A stretch of DNA of 64,000 bases from Hymenobacter daecheongensis DSM 21074 (GTDB lineage: Bacteria > Bacteroidota > Bacteroidia > Cytophagales > Hymenobacteraceae). The stretch covers positions 248,001 to 312,000 of the forward strand of contig NZ_FQYN01000001.1 of NCBI RefSeq assembly GCF_900141805.1, written 5' to 3'. The position numbers and the translations under genes are program-made. The notes beneath the pieces were generated by a model. The model worked only from the letters and a program-made list of their open reading frames with translations, made no database searches and was not told the origin of the DNA. Every line of letters begins with the position of its first letter. Position 1 is the stretch's first letter. Positions 15,615 to 25,100 of this stretch are shown here, piece after piece.

Positions 15615-17840
15615 TTAGCGCCCCATTGGGTACGGATTCACGCCCATATTCTGAAACGCAAAGGCCCAGATGTCGGTCCATTCCTGAATCTGCAGGGCGG
15701 TGCTTTTGCCCGCGCCGTGGCCGGCATTCACATCCACCCGAATCAACTGGGGGTTGGGGCCGGCGTTGGCTTCCTGCAGGGCCGCGGCGTACTTAAATGA
15801 GTGCGCGGGCACCACTCGGTCGTCGTGGTCAGCGGTGGTAATCAGGGTGGCCGGATACGTGGTGCCGGGCTTCAGATTGTGTAGCGGCGAGAATTTGTAA
15901 AGATTCTGAAACTGGGCGAAGTTGTCGGAGGTGCCGTACTCGGGCGCCCAGTTCCAGCCGATGGTGAACTTCTGGTAGCGCAGCATGTCCATCACGCCCA
16001 CGGCCGGCAGGGCCACGTGGGCCAGGTCGGGCCGCTGCGTCATGATAGCGCCCACCAGCAGGCCACCGTTGGAGCCGCCGGCCAGGGCCAGATGCTTGGT
16101 ATCGGTATAGTTCTGGATTTTGAGGTATTCGGCGGCCGCAATGAAGTCGTCGAACACGTTCTGCTTGTTGGGCGTCATGCCGGCCTGGTGCCAGGCTTCG
16201 CCATACTCGCCGCCCCCGCGCAGGTTCGGAATGGCCAGAATGCCGCCATTTTCAAGCCATAGCATCCGCACCACCGAAAAGCTCGGCGTGAGCGAAACAT
16301 TGAAGCCGCCGTAGGCATACAGATACGTCGGGTTCTGACCGTTGAGCTTCACGCCTTTCTTGTGGGTGATGAACATCGGAATCTTGGTGCCGTCCTTGCT
16401 GGCGTAGAACACCTGCGTGGTCACGTAGTCCGCCGGGTTTACGTCTACCTTCGGGGCGCGCAGCACGGTGCTTTGCTTGGTGGCGAAATCGTAGCGGTAG
16501 ATGGTGGTGGGGTAGGTAAACGAGGTGAAGGCGTAGTACACACTCTTCGCGTCGCGGCGGCCAGCGAAGCCCGCGGCCGTGCCGATGGCGGGCAGTTCTA
16601 TGTCGTTCTGAAATTCGCCGGTTTCGCTGTACACTTTCACCTGGCTGCTGGCATCCTTCAGGTAGGTCACGATGAGGTGGCCGCCGGCGTGCTCGATGCT
16701 TTCGAGCTTATTTTCGCTCTGCGGAATTACCTCCTTCCAGCTGGCTTCCTGGGGCTTTTTGGGGTCGATGAGCACCACACGGTAGCGCGGAGCCTTGTAG
16801 TTGGTCAGCACCAGCAGCTGCCCGCCCACGTTGCCCACCACCGAGTTGTTGTGCTCGTAGCTGCTCATCAGGGTGGTAAACTTCGTGGCCTGCTTCGGGT
16901 CGGTCAGGTCGCGCACGGCCAGGCGGTTGCCGTCGGCTTTGCCATCCGTGTTGTAGAGCACCAGGAACCGCTCGTCTTCGGTGGTACCCACGGTGCGGAA
17001 GCCCAGGGCCATGCTTTTGTCTTCGTACACCAGCTTATCGGCACTCTGGGGCGTGCCGAGCTTGTGGTAATAGACTTTGTGAAACTCGTTTTTGCCCGAA
17101 AGCTGGTTCTGACCGGCCTTGGGCGCGTCGTAGCGGCTATAGTAGAATCCATACTTGGCCCAGGCCGCGCCCGATACTTTAACCCACTGCAGCTCATCGG
17201 GGAGGGTTTTGCGGGTCTGCAGGTCCATCACCTTCAGCTTCTGCCAGTCGGAGCCGCCGCCGCTAGTGGCGTAGGCCAAGTAGCGGTGGTCGTTGGAGAA
17301 ATAGGTGCCAGCCAGGGCCGTGGTGCCGTCTTGGGAAAACTTGTTGGGGTCGAGCAGCACGTCGGGCTGGCCCTCGCCGCCTTTCTGCTGCACGTAGAGC
17401 ACCGCCTGGTTCTGCAGACCGTCGTTTTTGGAGAAGTACAGATTAGCGCCTTCTTCCTGCGGCACGCCGTAGCGCTCGTAATTCCACATTTTGGTGAGGC
17501 GGGCCTTGATCTGCTCCCGGAACGGAATCTTGTCCAGATAGCCGAACGTGACCTTATTCTGAGCCGTCACCCAGGCTTTGGTTTCGGGCGAGTCGAGGTC
17601 TTCGAGCCAGCGGTAAGGGTCCGTAACGGAGGTGCCGAAGTAGTCGTCGGTGTGGTTGGACTTGCGGGTTTTGGGGTATTCCACGGTCAGGCGGGGCGTT
17701 TCGGGCGCGGCGGCCCCGTTGCGGCGGTCCGAAGCGCTGGAAGTGGTAGATTGAGAAGCCGCGTCCTGAGCAGGCTGCGAGGAGCGGCAGGCAGTCAGCG
17801 CGGCGAGGGTGAGCAGGGCAAGCGTGGGCGTACGCAGCAT
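15615..17840 (-). CDS. Prolyl oligopeptidase family lipoprotein (peptidase S9A)
   Basis: A 741-residue S9A prolyl endopeptidase that cleaves short peptides after proline. The N terminus MLRTPTLALLTLAALTAC has a lipobox with Cys18, placing the enzyme on the periplasmic or outer-membrane face. The N-terminal DDYFGTSVTDPYRWLEDLDS (about 65-84) is the classic start of the family, followed by a seven-bladed propeller and the C-terminal alpha/beta hydrolase. The catalytic triad reads Ser590 in GGSNGG, Asp673 in DHDDRVVPAHS and His708 in NAGHGAGKS. Length and motifs are complete, so it should be active. It follows the MotB-like gene by 83 bases on the same strand, but a TACATTTA box at 17863-17870 suggests its own promoter, and it is a generic peptidase; membership of the cytoskeletal cluster is doubtful. 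Confidence 0.93.
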   Translation of the reverse strand: MLRTPTLALLTLAALTACRSSQPAQDAASQSTTSSASDRRNGAAAPETPRLTVEYPKTRKSNHTDDYFGTSVTDPYRWLEDLDSPETKAWVTAQNKVTFGYLDKIPFREQIKARLTKMWNYERYGVPQEEGANLYFSKNDGLQNQAVLYVQQKGGEGQPDVLLDPNKFSQDGTTALAGTYFSNDHRYLAYATSGGGSDWQKLKVMDLQTRKTLPDELQWVKVSGAAWAKYGFYYSRYDAPKAGQNQLSGKNEFHKVYYHKLGTPQSADKLVYEDKSMALGFRTVGTTEDERFLVLYNTDGKADGNRLAVRDLTDPKQATKFTTLMSSYEHNNSVVGNVGGQLLVLTNYKAPRYRVVLIDPKKPQEASWKEVIPQSENKLESIEHAGGHLIVTYLKDASSQVKVYSETGEFQNDIELPAIGTAAGFAGRRDAKSVYYAFTSFTYPTTIYRYDFATKQSTVLRAPKVDVNPADYVTTQVFYASKDGTKIPMFITHKKGVKLNGQNPTYLYAYGGFNVSLTPSFSVVRMLWLENGGILAIPNLRGGGEYGEAWHQAGMTPNKQNVFDDFIAAAEYLKIQNYTDTKHLALAGGSNGGLLVGAIMTQRPDLAHVALPAVGVMDMLRYQKFTIGWNWAPEYGTSDNFAQFQNLYKFSPLHNLKPGTTYPATLITTADHDDRVVPAHSFKYAAALQEANAGPNPQLIRVDVNAGHGAGKSTALQIQEWTDIWAFAFQNMGVNPYPMGR

Positions 17841-17923
17841 AACGATAAGGTCGAGGAGAGTGTAAATGTAGTCCGTTCAGTCTAACAAGCGCCGGTTCCC
17901 GCAACGGTACGCAAAGCGCGGCA

Positions 17924-18610
17924 TCAGGGCTGCCCACCAGTGGTTATTCGGCCAATTTTGGGGATTACCTGAATCAGGAAGCGCTTGTTCTGGCCTTCGC
18001 GGGCCCCGGCGTAGCGGCCGGTGCCGAAGAAGCCGCTGCCGCCAATGATCAGCTCGATGCCTCGGTCCTGGCTGAAATCGAGGCCGTTCTGCTTCCAGAA
18101 GTTGAGTAGGTTCAGGGCCCGGCGGTAGCTGAGCTGGTAAGTGAGCTGCTCCTCGGCGCGGTTGCGCGGGTCGTTGCCGGCGTAGCGGGCCGCCATACCT
18201 TCCACAATGACGAGGTAGCGCACAGGCTGCTCGGTTTTGATGGTTTTGAGCACCGAGCGCAGCGTGCGGCCAGCCTGGAGCAGGGCGGGCTTGTAGGCAT
18301 CCTGAATTTCGTCGCGGCCGGCCTTGAACTGCACGGGCACCAGCAGCTCGTGGCGCTCCAGCGTGGGGTCGTACTTGAAGTAGCGGCCCTCCAAGCGCTG
18401 CAGGGAGCGACGGATCTTGGTAATCTGCTCCAGCTCCTCGGCTTTCGCCTTCAGCTCGCCATTGGCCTTTTTTAGGTCGTGCTCCCGGTCTTTAAACAGC
18501 TTAAAGCTGTACACGAACAGCACCAGCATCACCACGAACAAGGACGTCATCAGGTCCACGTAGCTGGGCCAGAAGAAGTCGTTGGAGGAGCGGTTTTGCG
18601 GGTCGTTCAT
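17924..18610 (-). CDS. MotB/OmpA-like stator partner in the cytoskeletal cluster
   Basis: A 228-residue membrane protein. One N-terminal helix near residues 20-38 is preceded by FWPSYVDLMTSLFVVMLVLF; Asp19 occupies the place of the ion-carrying Asp of MotB (Asp32 in E. coli). A helical plug-like segment follows (DLKKANGELKAKAEELEQ), then an OmpA-like domain from about 90, with YQLSYRRALNLLNFW and NKRFLIQV as counterparts of the usual peptidoglycan-contact motifs and an insertion around 128-145. It should pair with the MotA-like protein encoded 140 bases upstream to form an ion-driven stator anchored to peptidoglycan. No flagellar genes are present. It is the last gene of the seven-gene cluster. 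ZorB of Zorya defence is organised similarly, but no ZorC/D/E-like gene is here. Confidence 0.85.
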   Translation of the reverse strand: MNDPQNRSSNDFFWPSYVDLMTSLFVVMLVLFVYSFKLFKDREHDLKKANGELKAKAEELEQITKIRRSLQRLEGRYFKYDPTLERHELLVPVQFKAGRDEIQDAYKPALLQAGRTLRSVLKTIKTEQPVRYLVIVEGMAARYAGNDPRNRAEEQLTYQLSYRRALNLLNFWKQNGLDFSQDRGIELIIGGSGFFGTGRYAGAREGQNKRFLIQVIPKIGRITTGGQP

Positions 18611-18645
18611 AGTTCTAAATGGAAGAAGTCAGCGGCGGAAACGAG

Positions 18646-18744
18646 GTAAAGACGTGATACTTTGCGTCTCAATCGCTGCTGACGTTGTTCGGTGCGTGCG
18701 GCTCCGGTCGTTCAACGAGGAGACGCGAAGTATCGCGTCTCTAC
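18646..18744. repeat. Dispersed palindrome, AGACGCG...CGCGTCT family, copy 1
   Basis: The arm at 18717-18744 (GAGACGCGAAGTATCGCG core) is complementary, with a few mismatches, to 18646-18674. Other copies are at 20299-20412 and 27315-27403, all in gaps of the same gene cluster. Confidence 0.8.
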
Positions 18745-18750
18745 TTCGTT

Positions 18751-20208
18751 CTATTGTGGCTTCACTCCGCCAAACACGCTGTCCATAGCCCGCTGGAGGC
18801 GGTTTTTGGCGGTGGCTTTCACCAGCACGGCATTCAGATTAGCCAACTCCGACAGAATTTTAGCCTGAATCTGCGAGTCCAGCTCGATTTTGCGCAGCAA
18901 TTCGCGCTGGGTGGCTGTTACGTCGCGGCTGAGGGCTTCCTGCTGGGCATTGAGCTGCTGGAAAGGCTCCAGGTACTGGCGGATTCGCTCGAAGACGTTG
19001 TCCTTGTTGAGCTGCTGGAAGTGCTGGCTCCACTTTTCGTAGGCCTGCTGGGCGTCGCGCTCGTGGAAGCTCAGGCGCTGCTGCATCAGGTCGGTGAGGC
19101 GGCCGGTGGCTTCGTCGAAGTACTGTTCAGTGCGGGCCGCCAAATTGCTCATCTCCTTCTGGTGGCGTTGGAAGAAGTCGAGTTGGTGCTGAATCAGGTT
19201 GTCGTGCTGGCCGATGTACTGACCCACGTTGTTGATGCCCCGCTCGAAGCCCACCAGCCGGTCCAGGATGCTGCTCACGGCCTGGGCAGTGGCGGTGCCG
19301 TCTTCCAGCATCTGGTTCAGCCGCTGCTGGTAGCCCACAAATTGCCCGAACATCTCCGCCGACTGGCTCACCTTCTCAAACACGGCCACGTTGGCGTTGG
19401 CCATTTTGTCGAACCCGATTTCGTTGAGGCGCACCAGAAAGTCGCGCTGCACTTTTACGTTCTCGGTGAGGGTGCCAATAACGGGCTCGAAGAGGGTGAC
19501 CTTGCTCACGAAATCCTGGTTGAAGGCGTCGAGCACGGCCTTCAGGTTGGAGAGGCTGCCGGCCATGTCCGAGTGCAGGATGGGCAGCAGGCGGGCCTGC
19601 AGGAAGGTATAGTAGTTGTTCTGGGCCTGATCCAGCTTCTGGTGAGCGTTGCGCACCAGGCCGTTGCCGAGCAGCGTGAGCAGCAGCCCCACGAAAGAAC
19701 CCGTCATGGCAATGAGCACGCCGGTCAGAAACGGCGTCAGCGCCGCGTCGTCGGATACGCCATTGCGGGCAATGCCGACCAGGCCCAGAATCACGCCCAG
19801 AAACGTGCCCAGCAGACCCAGGTACAGCGGCGTAGCCACGTTGGCCTGCACCGCATTTTCCAGCACCTGACTCTGGCGCTCCGAAATGTCTTTCAGAATG
19901 CTGAAGTCGGCCGCGCCCTTGTTGTAGCGCAGGTAGCCGTTGGTGTCGGCCATGATTTCCTGGAAGCCTTCGGATACCGCGTCGGCCTTGATGATTTCGA
20001 CCGGAAATGAGCCTTCCGGGGCGTTGGCGGCGTAGTCGGGCAGGTCGGTGCCCTCAGGCGTGACGAGGCGGCGCTCCACGCGCAGGGCACTTTTATCAGG
20101 ATAAAGCTGGCTGAGCCGGACCGCTTGGCTGCGGGTCTGCAGAAACGTGCGGATCTGCAGGCCCACCACAATGGCGACGACGACGACTTCGAGGAGTATT
20201 TCGAGCAT
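18751..20208 (-). CDS. MotA/TolQ/ExbB-like channel protein with long helical tail
   Basis: A 485-residue inner-membrane protein. The first helix is at residues 4-19 (ILLEVVVVAIVVGLQI). Two close helices at about 126-146 (PLYLGLLGTFLGVILGLVG) and 158-182 (PFLTGVLIAMTGSFVGLLLT) carry the Gly/Thr-rich pore pattern of MotA, TolQ and ExbB. About 300 residues of Gln/Glu/Leu-rich helix follow (for example QQLNKDNVFERIRQYLEPFQ), predicted as a long cytoplasmic coiled coil. This architecture is like ZorA and other non-flagellar stators. The ATG at 20208 starts directly before the first helix and is preferred to a GTG nine codons upstream. It would form the pentameric part of a rotary or torque unit with the downstream MotB-like protein. 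The tail may reach cytoplasmic partners encoded upstream. Confidence 0.85.
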   Translation of the reverse strand: MLEILLEVVVVAIVVGLQIRTFLQTRSQAVRLSQLYPDKSALRVERRLVTPEGTDLPDYAANAPEGSFPVEIIKADAVSEGFQEIMADTNGYLRYNKGAADFSILKDISERQSQVLENAVQANVATPLYLGLLGTFLGVILGLVGIARNGVSDDAALTPFLTGVLIAMTGSFVGLLLTLLGNGLVRNAHQKLDQAQNNYYTFLQARLLPILHSDMAGSLSNLKAVLDAFNQDFVSKVTLFEPVIGTLTENVKVQRDFLVRLNEIGFDKMANANVAVFEKVSQSAEMFGQFVGYQQRLNQMLEDGTATAQAVSSILDRLVGFERGINNVGQYIGQHDNLIQHQLDFFQRHQKEMSNLAARTEQYFDEATGRLTDLMQQRLSFHERDAQQAYEKWSQHFQQLNKDNVFERIRQYLEPFQQLNAQQEALSRDVTATQRELLRKIELDSQIQAKILSELANLNAVLVKATAKNRLQRAMDSVFGGVKPQ

Positions 20209-20235
20209 GAAACCGGGAACGGGAACGAAGCACAA

Positions 20236-20259
20236 AGGTCAGCGCAAATACGCTGACCT
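20236..20259. repeat. Short perfect palindrome just upstream of the MotA-like gene
   Basis: AGGTCAGCG at 20236-20244 pairs with CGCTGACCT at 20251-20259 around CAAATA. It ends 28 bases before the MotA-like ATG (minus strand). It could be an operator, an mRNA leader hairpin or a terminator without a T run. Confidence 0.5.
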
Positions 20260-20298
20260 GAGCGGGAAGATGCAAAAAAGGCCGCTGGATTGAACGAT

Positions 20299-20412
20299 GT
20301 AGAGACCCGACACTTCGCGTCTCGGCGTTCGCGCCGTTTGTTGGAGGCCGTTCGATGGGTATCGTTCAGCGGATGTCGTTCAACGACGAGACGCGAAATG
20401 TCGCGTCTCTAC
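20299..20412. repeat. Dispersed palindrome, AGACGCG...CGCGTCT family, copy 2
   Basis: Arms at 20299-20323 and 20388-20412 are near-perfect reverse complements (GTAGAGACCCGACACTTCGC core on the left). The centre contains GTTCGATGGGTATCGTTC-like shorter inverted pieces. Confidence 0.8.
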
Positions 20413-20444
20413 ACCGTTCTGGCGCCTGTTAATTCCTGCCTATT

Positions 20445-21986
20445 CTACTCGAAATGAATGGCTGCCTTGTGCTCAATCTGCCAGGCCCCATTGCTCTTCA
20501 CCAGTGTCCCATCCTTATCCGTCACGATGCGCGACACCGGCCCGTTGGGCTGCTGGTACGCGCAGGCATCGCGCAGAGAATATTGGGCGCTCTGAATGGC
20601 GTAGGCGTGCACGGCGGAGTTGGACGTGACGCGGAATGTGGCCCGCTCGGGCACGCGGGCGTCGGGGGTGATTTCGTAGATGCTGTCGTGCTGGGGCTGT
20701 TCCTGGAGGTCGTAGTCGCTGAAGCCACCGTTCACGGGCACCTTCACGTAGTAGCGCGTCGGCGCGGGCGGTACGGGCGTTGATGCTACCGGCGCAGTGG
20801 CTTCGGCCCAGTTCGTGCTCGGTAGCTGCACGGGCGGAATCAGGCTGTCGAACTCGTCGCGGGGGCCGCTGGCGGTCGAGCCGGCCGGCAGTACGGGCGG
20901 CTGAGGCATGGCTTCCTGGAAGGATTCGGGCGCGGCCACCGGGGCAGCGGCGGGGGCCGAAGCGGGAGTTGGCGGCGCGGGTGCCGCTTGGCGCTGGGGC
21001 TGGGGTTGTGGCGAAGGAACCGCTACCGGCTGCCCCGGCCGCGACTGATTATTCGACTGCTGATTTCCCTGGTTGCGCGGCTGGTTCTGCGGTTTGCCTG
21101 GGTTTTGGCCCTGCGGCTGCCCACTCCCCTGCCGCTTGCCCAGTTCCTCAGCCACACGCTGTTGCACCAGCTTCTCAATGTCGCGCTGCAATTCCGGCGT
21201 CAGGCCCTTAGCCGTAGCAGCCGGGCGGGCGGGCGTGCTGCTGGTAGAGGAGGCCTTCACCGATTCCAGCTCGTTGCGGTGGCGGTCGGCGCGGCTGCCC
21301 AGCTCGCTGATGCTGCGGCGCAGCATCATGTAGAGGAACAGGCTCAGCAGAGACAGAATCAAGGCCAGCGGGGCGAAGAACTTGCTCATCAGGCTTTCCC
21401 CACCCGCCGGGCGCGCTGTTGTCGTGTTCACCGACTGGCTGCCCAGGCCGGTTTCGGCAGGGCCAGCCACGGCATCGTCGGTAGCCGTAGTGTCGATGAC
21501 GTCGGTAGTCTGATCGGCGGGAGCGGCGGCAATGTCGGTGGGCGGGGTGCCGTTTTCGACGTAGCCTTTCAGCTGGGCTTCCAGGGCCTGCACGCCCTGC
21601 ATCCGGGCGGCATCCTTGCGGCGGGCCGGAGAGGCTTTCAGCTTGTTGATGATTTCGGTAGCCAGCTTCTGCAGCCGCGACTTATCCGAGCCCAGCCCCG
21701 TGTACATGCTGCCCTTCACCTCCAGCGGGCGGTAGAGCATGCTGTACACCTTTTGGCTGTCGGCCTTGATGCTGTTTTCGAACTCCTTGAGGCTGCCCCC
21801 GCAGCGCAGGGTGCTTTGCAGGTTGGGCCGGCCGGTGTCGCCGTACACGAACTTCATCGTGGCGCACCAGATCTGGGTTTTCTGCTCGTCGAGCGTGGGC
21901 TGGCCCAGGGGCGTTTGGGCGTGGGTGGCCGTCGCTAGGAGCAGCAGAGCGGTGAGCAAGGCAAAGACGCGGCGGGAAAGGGTCAT
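20445..21986 (-). CDS. Bitopic envelope protein with Pro/Gln-rich linker, cytoskeletal cluster
   Basis: A 513-residue protein of no recognised family. A signal peptide (MTLSRRVFALLTALLLLATATHAQ) leads to a periplasmic domain of about 120 residues with Cys41 and Cys62 that could pair, then a Thr/Asp/Ala-rich spacer. A membrane helix lies at 203-222 (FFAPLALILSLLSLFLYMML), followed by a short coiled coil (LQRDIEKLVQQRVAEELGKR near 265-290). A 150-residue Pro/Gln/Asn/Ala-rich linker then leads to a C-terminal cytoplasmic domain of about 100 residues starting YYVKVPVNGGFSDYDL. The protein thus joins the periplasm to the cytoplasm and could couple the actin-like and stator proteins encoded on either side. 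Its function is inferred only from topology and gene order. Confidence 0.75.
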   Translation of the reverse strand: MTLSRRVFALLTALLLLATATHAQTPLGQPTLDEQKTQIWCATMKFVYGDTGRPNLQSTLRCGGSLKEFENSIKADSQKVYSMLYRPLEVKGSMYTGLGSDKSRLQKLATEIINKLKASPARRKDAARMQGVQALEAQLKGYVENGTPPTDIAAAPADQTTDVIDTTATDDAVAGPAETGLGSQSVNTTTARPAGGESLMSKFFAPLALILSLLSLFLYMMLRRSISELGSRADRHRNELESVKASSTSSTPARPAATAKGLTPELQRDIEKLVQQRVAEELGKRQGSGQPQGQNPGKPQNQPRNQGNQQSNNQSRPGQPVAVPSPQPQPQRQAAPAPPTPASAPAAAPVAAPESFQEAMPQPPVLPAGSTASGPRDEFDSLIPPVQLPSTNWAEATAPVASTPVPPAPTRYYVKVPVNGGFSDYDLQEQPQHDSIYEITPDARVPERATFRVTSNSAVHAYAIQSAQYSLRDACAYQQPNGPVSRIVTDKDGTLVKSNGAWQIEHKAAIHFE

Positions 21987-22033
21987 GGCAGCGGGAAAGG
22001 GGAAGGACGCTGGTTGTCGTTGTTTATTAAGCT

Positions 22034-22124
22034 TGTCATGCTGAGCGAAGTCGAAGCATCTCTACCACAGTAGCAATCAAATTACTTTGGCGGTAGAGAT
22101 GCTTCGACTTCGCTCAGCATGACA
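22034..22124. repeat. Perfect 33-bp palindrome, TCATGCTGAGCGAAG family
   Basis: The arms 22034-22066 and 22092-22124 are exact reverse complements with the core CATGCTGAGCGAAGTCGAAG. The 25-base centre is A/T rich. It occupies the gap between the actin-like gene and the bitopic-protein gene. Confidence 0.9.
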
Positions 22125-22150
22125 GCCGATTCTGTTCTTGGACTCAGGGC

Positions 22151-25100
22151 CTACCCGTTCGAAATCAGCTCCCGGCTCAGGTTGTACAGGGCTTGCTTGA
22201 GCGGGTAGAAGAACAAGGTTTCGGGCAGGGTTTCGCCCTGGCCGAGGTTGCGGCCAATCTGGTGCAGGCCCAGGTTGAGGCTGTCCTCGATTTCGCGCAG
22301 CAGCATTTCCTTGATGCGGGTGCGGTCCACGTCCACGCCCACCTCGCGCATGAGCGGGGCTACGTCGTCGTTGTCGAGCACGATGTCGAGGAAGCGCTTG
22401 GTGTTGTCGATGACGCTCTGCTTGAGGTCGGCATCCACCTGAGGCATTTTCAGGCGGGCCGTGTCGATGTCCTGACCGGTCAGGGCGCCGTCCAGCTTCA
22501 CGGTGCGGATCTGGTCGAAGTCAGCGGCGCTGGTGGCACTTTCCTCGAACAGCACCCCGCCGTTGGTAGTGGCTTCCTTGGGGTTGTCGGCCAGGATGAC
22601 GCGGAAGTTCTGGGGCGCCTCCTGGCCCGTGGCGGCCTTAAACACGGCTTTGCTGATCTTCTCAATGGCGGCCATGCTGGCCCCGCCGCTGAGCAGACGC
22701 AGGTACAGGCTGCCCTTGCCCGAGAAGCACAGGTAGCGCGGGGGCTTGAGGCCGAGGTGCTGCACAAGCTGGGCCACGTGGTAGACGATGGCCGTGTAGT
22801 GCAGGTAGAACAGCACCCGCAGCTGCCGCCCCTTACCCAGGCCCAGGCTCTGGGTGAAGCGCAGCGCGTCGTTGTAGGTGAAGAGCAGGCTGGTCACGTC
22901 GGCCGAGCCGAAATCGGGGTTCTGGAGCGCGGCGCGCAGGTAGCCCTTGTACTCCTGATTTTCCTCCGAGTCTGGCAGGCTTTCCACGTACTGCACGCCG
23001 AGGCGGAGCAGGCCGTTCTGCTTGGGCGCCCCCTGCACGCGGGCGTAGCCGTCACCCCAGAGGTCGTCGCCGGCAAAGCGGAACGAGGAGCTGAAGGCGG
23101 GCTTCTGGTCGGCGAAGATCAGCAGGTCGGTGGTGCCGCCGCCGATGTCGATGTTGATGACGTTTTCGTCGCGGTTGGGCACCACCTGGTTGGTGGCCGT
23201 GAGGTAGTAGTACGGCGCCACCGACTCCGAAATGCACTGGGTGGGGCGGCGGGCCCGGAAAATCTGCTGGAAGGCCTCGTCCCAGACCTGCTGGAACTGG
23301 TTGCGCAAAAACATGTCGAAGCTCAGCGGGGCAAACCACACCACGCGGGTGTCTTCCAGAATGCCGCCCTGCATGGCCGCCTTGTGCTTCATCAGCAGCA
23401 AAATCTCCTTGAAGAAGGCCGCAATGCGGTTCACGCCCTGGGGGTCCAGCTCGGCGCTCCACTTCAGGTTGGTCACGAAGCGGTTCTGGGGCGGCTGCCC
23501 AGTCTCGGTGTTGATGCTGAAGCCGATGTTGATGTTGCTGAGCACCTTGCTGGGCTCGTTGGCATAGGAGTTCGTCTCGCACACGGCAGTCCGAATCGGA
23601 AACTCATACACCGAGCCGGCCTCGCCGATGATGCTGGGCACGAATTCGCGGTTCTGAATCAGCGGAATGTCGAACAGCTGGCCGGGGCCGCGCATGTAGC
23701 GCTGGTAGGCCGAGTAGCCGGTGTCGGGCAGCGGGGCGTTGAGCAGCTCCATCTGCAGGTCACTTTCGCTGATGGTGAACGGGCGCGGGTGGGCCGAGGG
23801 ACCGTCGGCGTAGGCCACGTGGGTGTTGCTGGTGCCAAAGTCGACGGCGAAGGTGAAGCGGCGGGTGCCGCGGTCCAGCTCCCGCCAGCGCGGCACAATC
23901 AGGCCCCGGGCCGGGGGTGCGCCGTGGAAAGCCGGCGGGCAGGTCAGCTCGGCCAGGTCGAAGTGCGTCCCAGTTATTTCGTAGTAGGTGCTGCCGGCCG
24001 TGGACACGCTCTTCTGGGTGCGCTCAAACTTGGTGGCCCGCTTCGACGCGCCCTGGTCCGTGAGCCGCTCCCCGCCCACGAAGAAGGTGAGGTCGTAGCG
24101 GCGCTGGAGCATGGTGGGCGAGTTGTCGGCGTCCACAAGCATGACCTTGTAGAAGTCGTTGTACTCGGGCTGGGCGCGCATCTTGTAGAACGGGAGCACA
24201 CCCAGGCCGATGTTGGCCTTCACGATGCGGCCCTTCTCGGGAATCTCCCGGCCCTGCGCGTCCTTGGGGTTCTGAGGGTTCTGGTAGTAGCTCCGCTCGA
24301 AGGTGATGAAGCGGCCGCCCTGCACCGGAATCCGCAGCGCGATGCGCACATGGTTGAGGTCGATGGTGAAGGTGAGCAGCTCGGCCAGGTCGTGGTCGGA
24401 GAAGTACTCGAAGAACGTCTGGCGCAGGGGCAGCAAGTAGGGAAACCGCGCCCGGCCCTGGGTGTCGGCCCCGTACTGGAACGTGACCTTGCCGGTGTGG
24501 AAGCGCTGGGCGTTCAGCTCGTAGGGCAGCTCCACCAGGGCATCTTCCAGAAAGTCGCCGACGGTCAGGTACGGGTACTTGAAGCCTTTGCCGGGCAGCA
24601 CGCGGTTTTCCAGGGTCAGCTCGTCGGCGTAGGGCACCGGGGTGCGGTCGTCCCAGGGCTGGCCGTTGAGGTAGTTGGCACCCTGCATGGTCAGGTTGGG
24701 GCGCAGCACCAGCGGCGTGGGCCGGCTTTGGTTGGTCTGCCGGGTGGGCGCGATGAACAGGTCGGAGCTGGTCACGGCCGACTGGTCGGCGCGGCTGGGC
24801 AGGGGCACGTGCTTCACGCTGGCCAGGTTGCCCTGGAAGTCGGCAATGGCGGGGTACTTGGTGGCAAACTGCTGGGCCGTATGGTCGCCCTGCATCTGCA
24901 TCTGGTTGATGCGGTTGCGGTCTAGCCCGGCAAACACGCTGCCGGCAAACTCCCGGCGCTGGAGCTGCGGGTAGGCCAGGAACAGCTCGTAAACAAAGTC
25001 GCGGAAGGCCGGGGAACGGTCTTCGAGCAGCACTACCTGGTTGTCGAAGTAGTGCCCTTTGGCCTGGGCGCGCTCCAGATCCAGCTGGCGCACGGCGGGG

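Noticed and set aside
16362..17885. A 507-codon plus-strand frame across the prolyl oligopeptidase
   Set aside because: Antisense shadow; the sense protein has its full catalytic triad.
17924..20208. Classification of the stator pair as a Zorya defence system
   Set aside because: Only ZorA/ZorB-like architecture is present; no ZorC-, ZorD- or ZorE-like gene lies in the window and the partners are tubulin- and actin-like instead.
17924..20208. Flagellar or gliding motor genes
   Set aside because: No flagellar structural, Gld or Spr genes are nearby, and the tailed MotA-like protein differs from flagellar MotA.
22193..24925. A 910-codon open frame on the plus strand across the actin-like gene
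   Set aside because: It is antisense to a gene with clear ATPase motifs, and its product is a Val/Gly/His/Leu-rich low-complexity protein, as expected from the opposite strand of GC-rich coding DNA.
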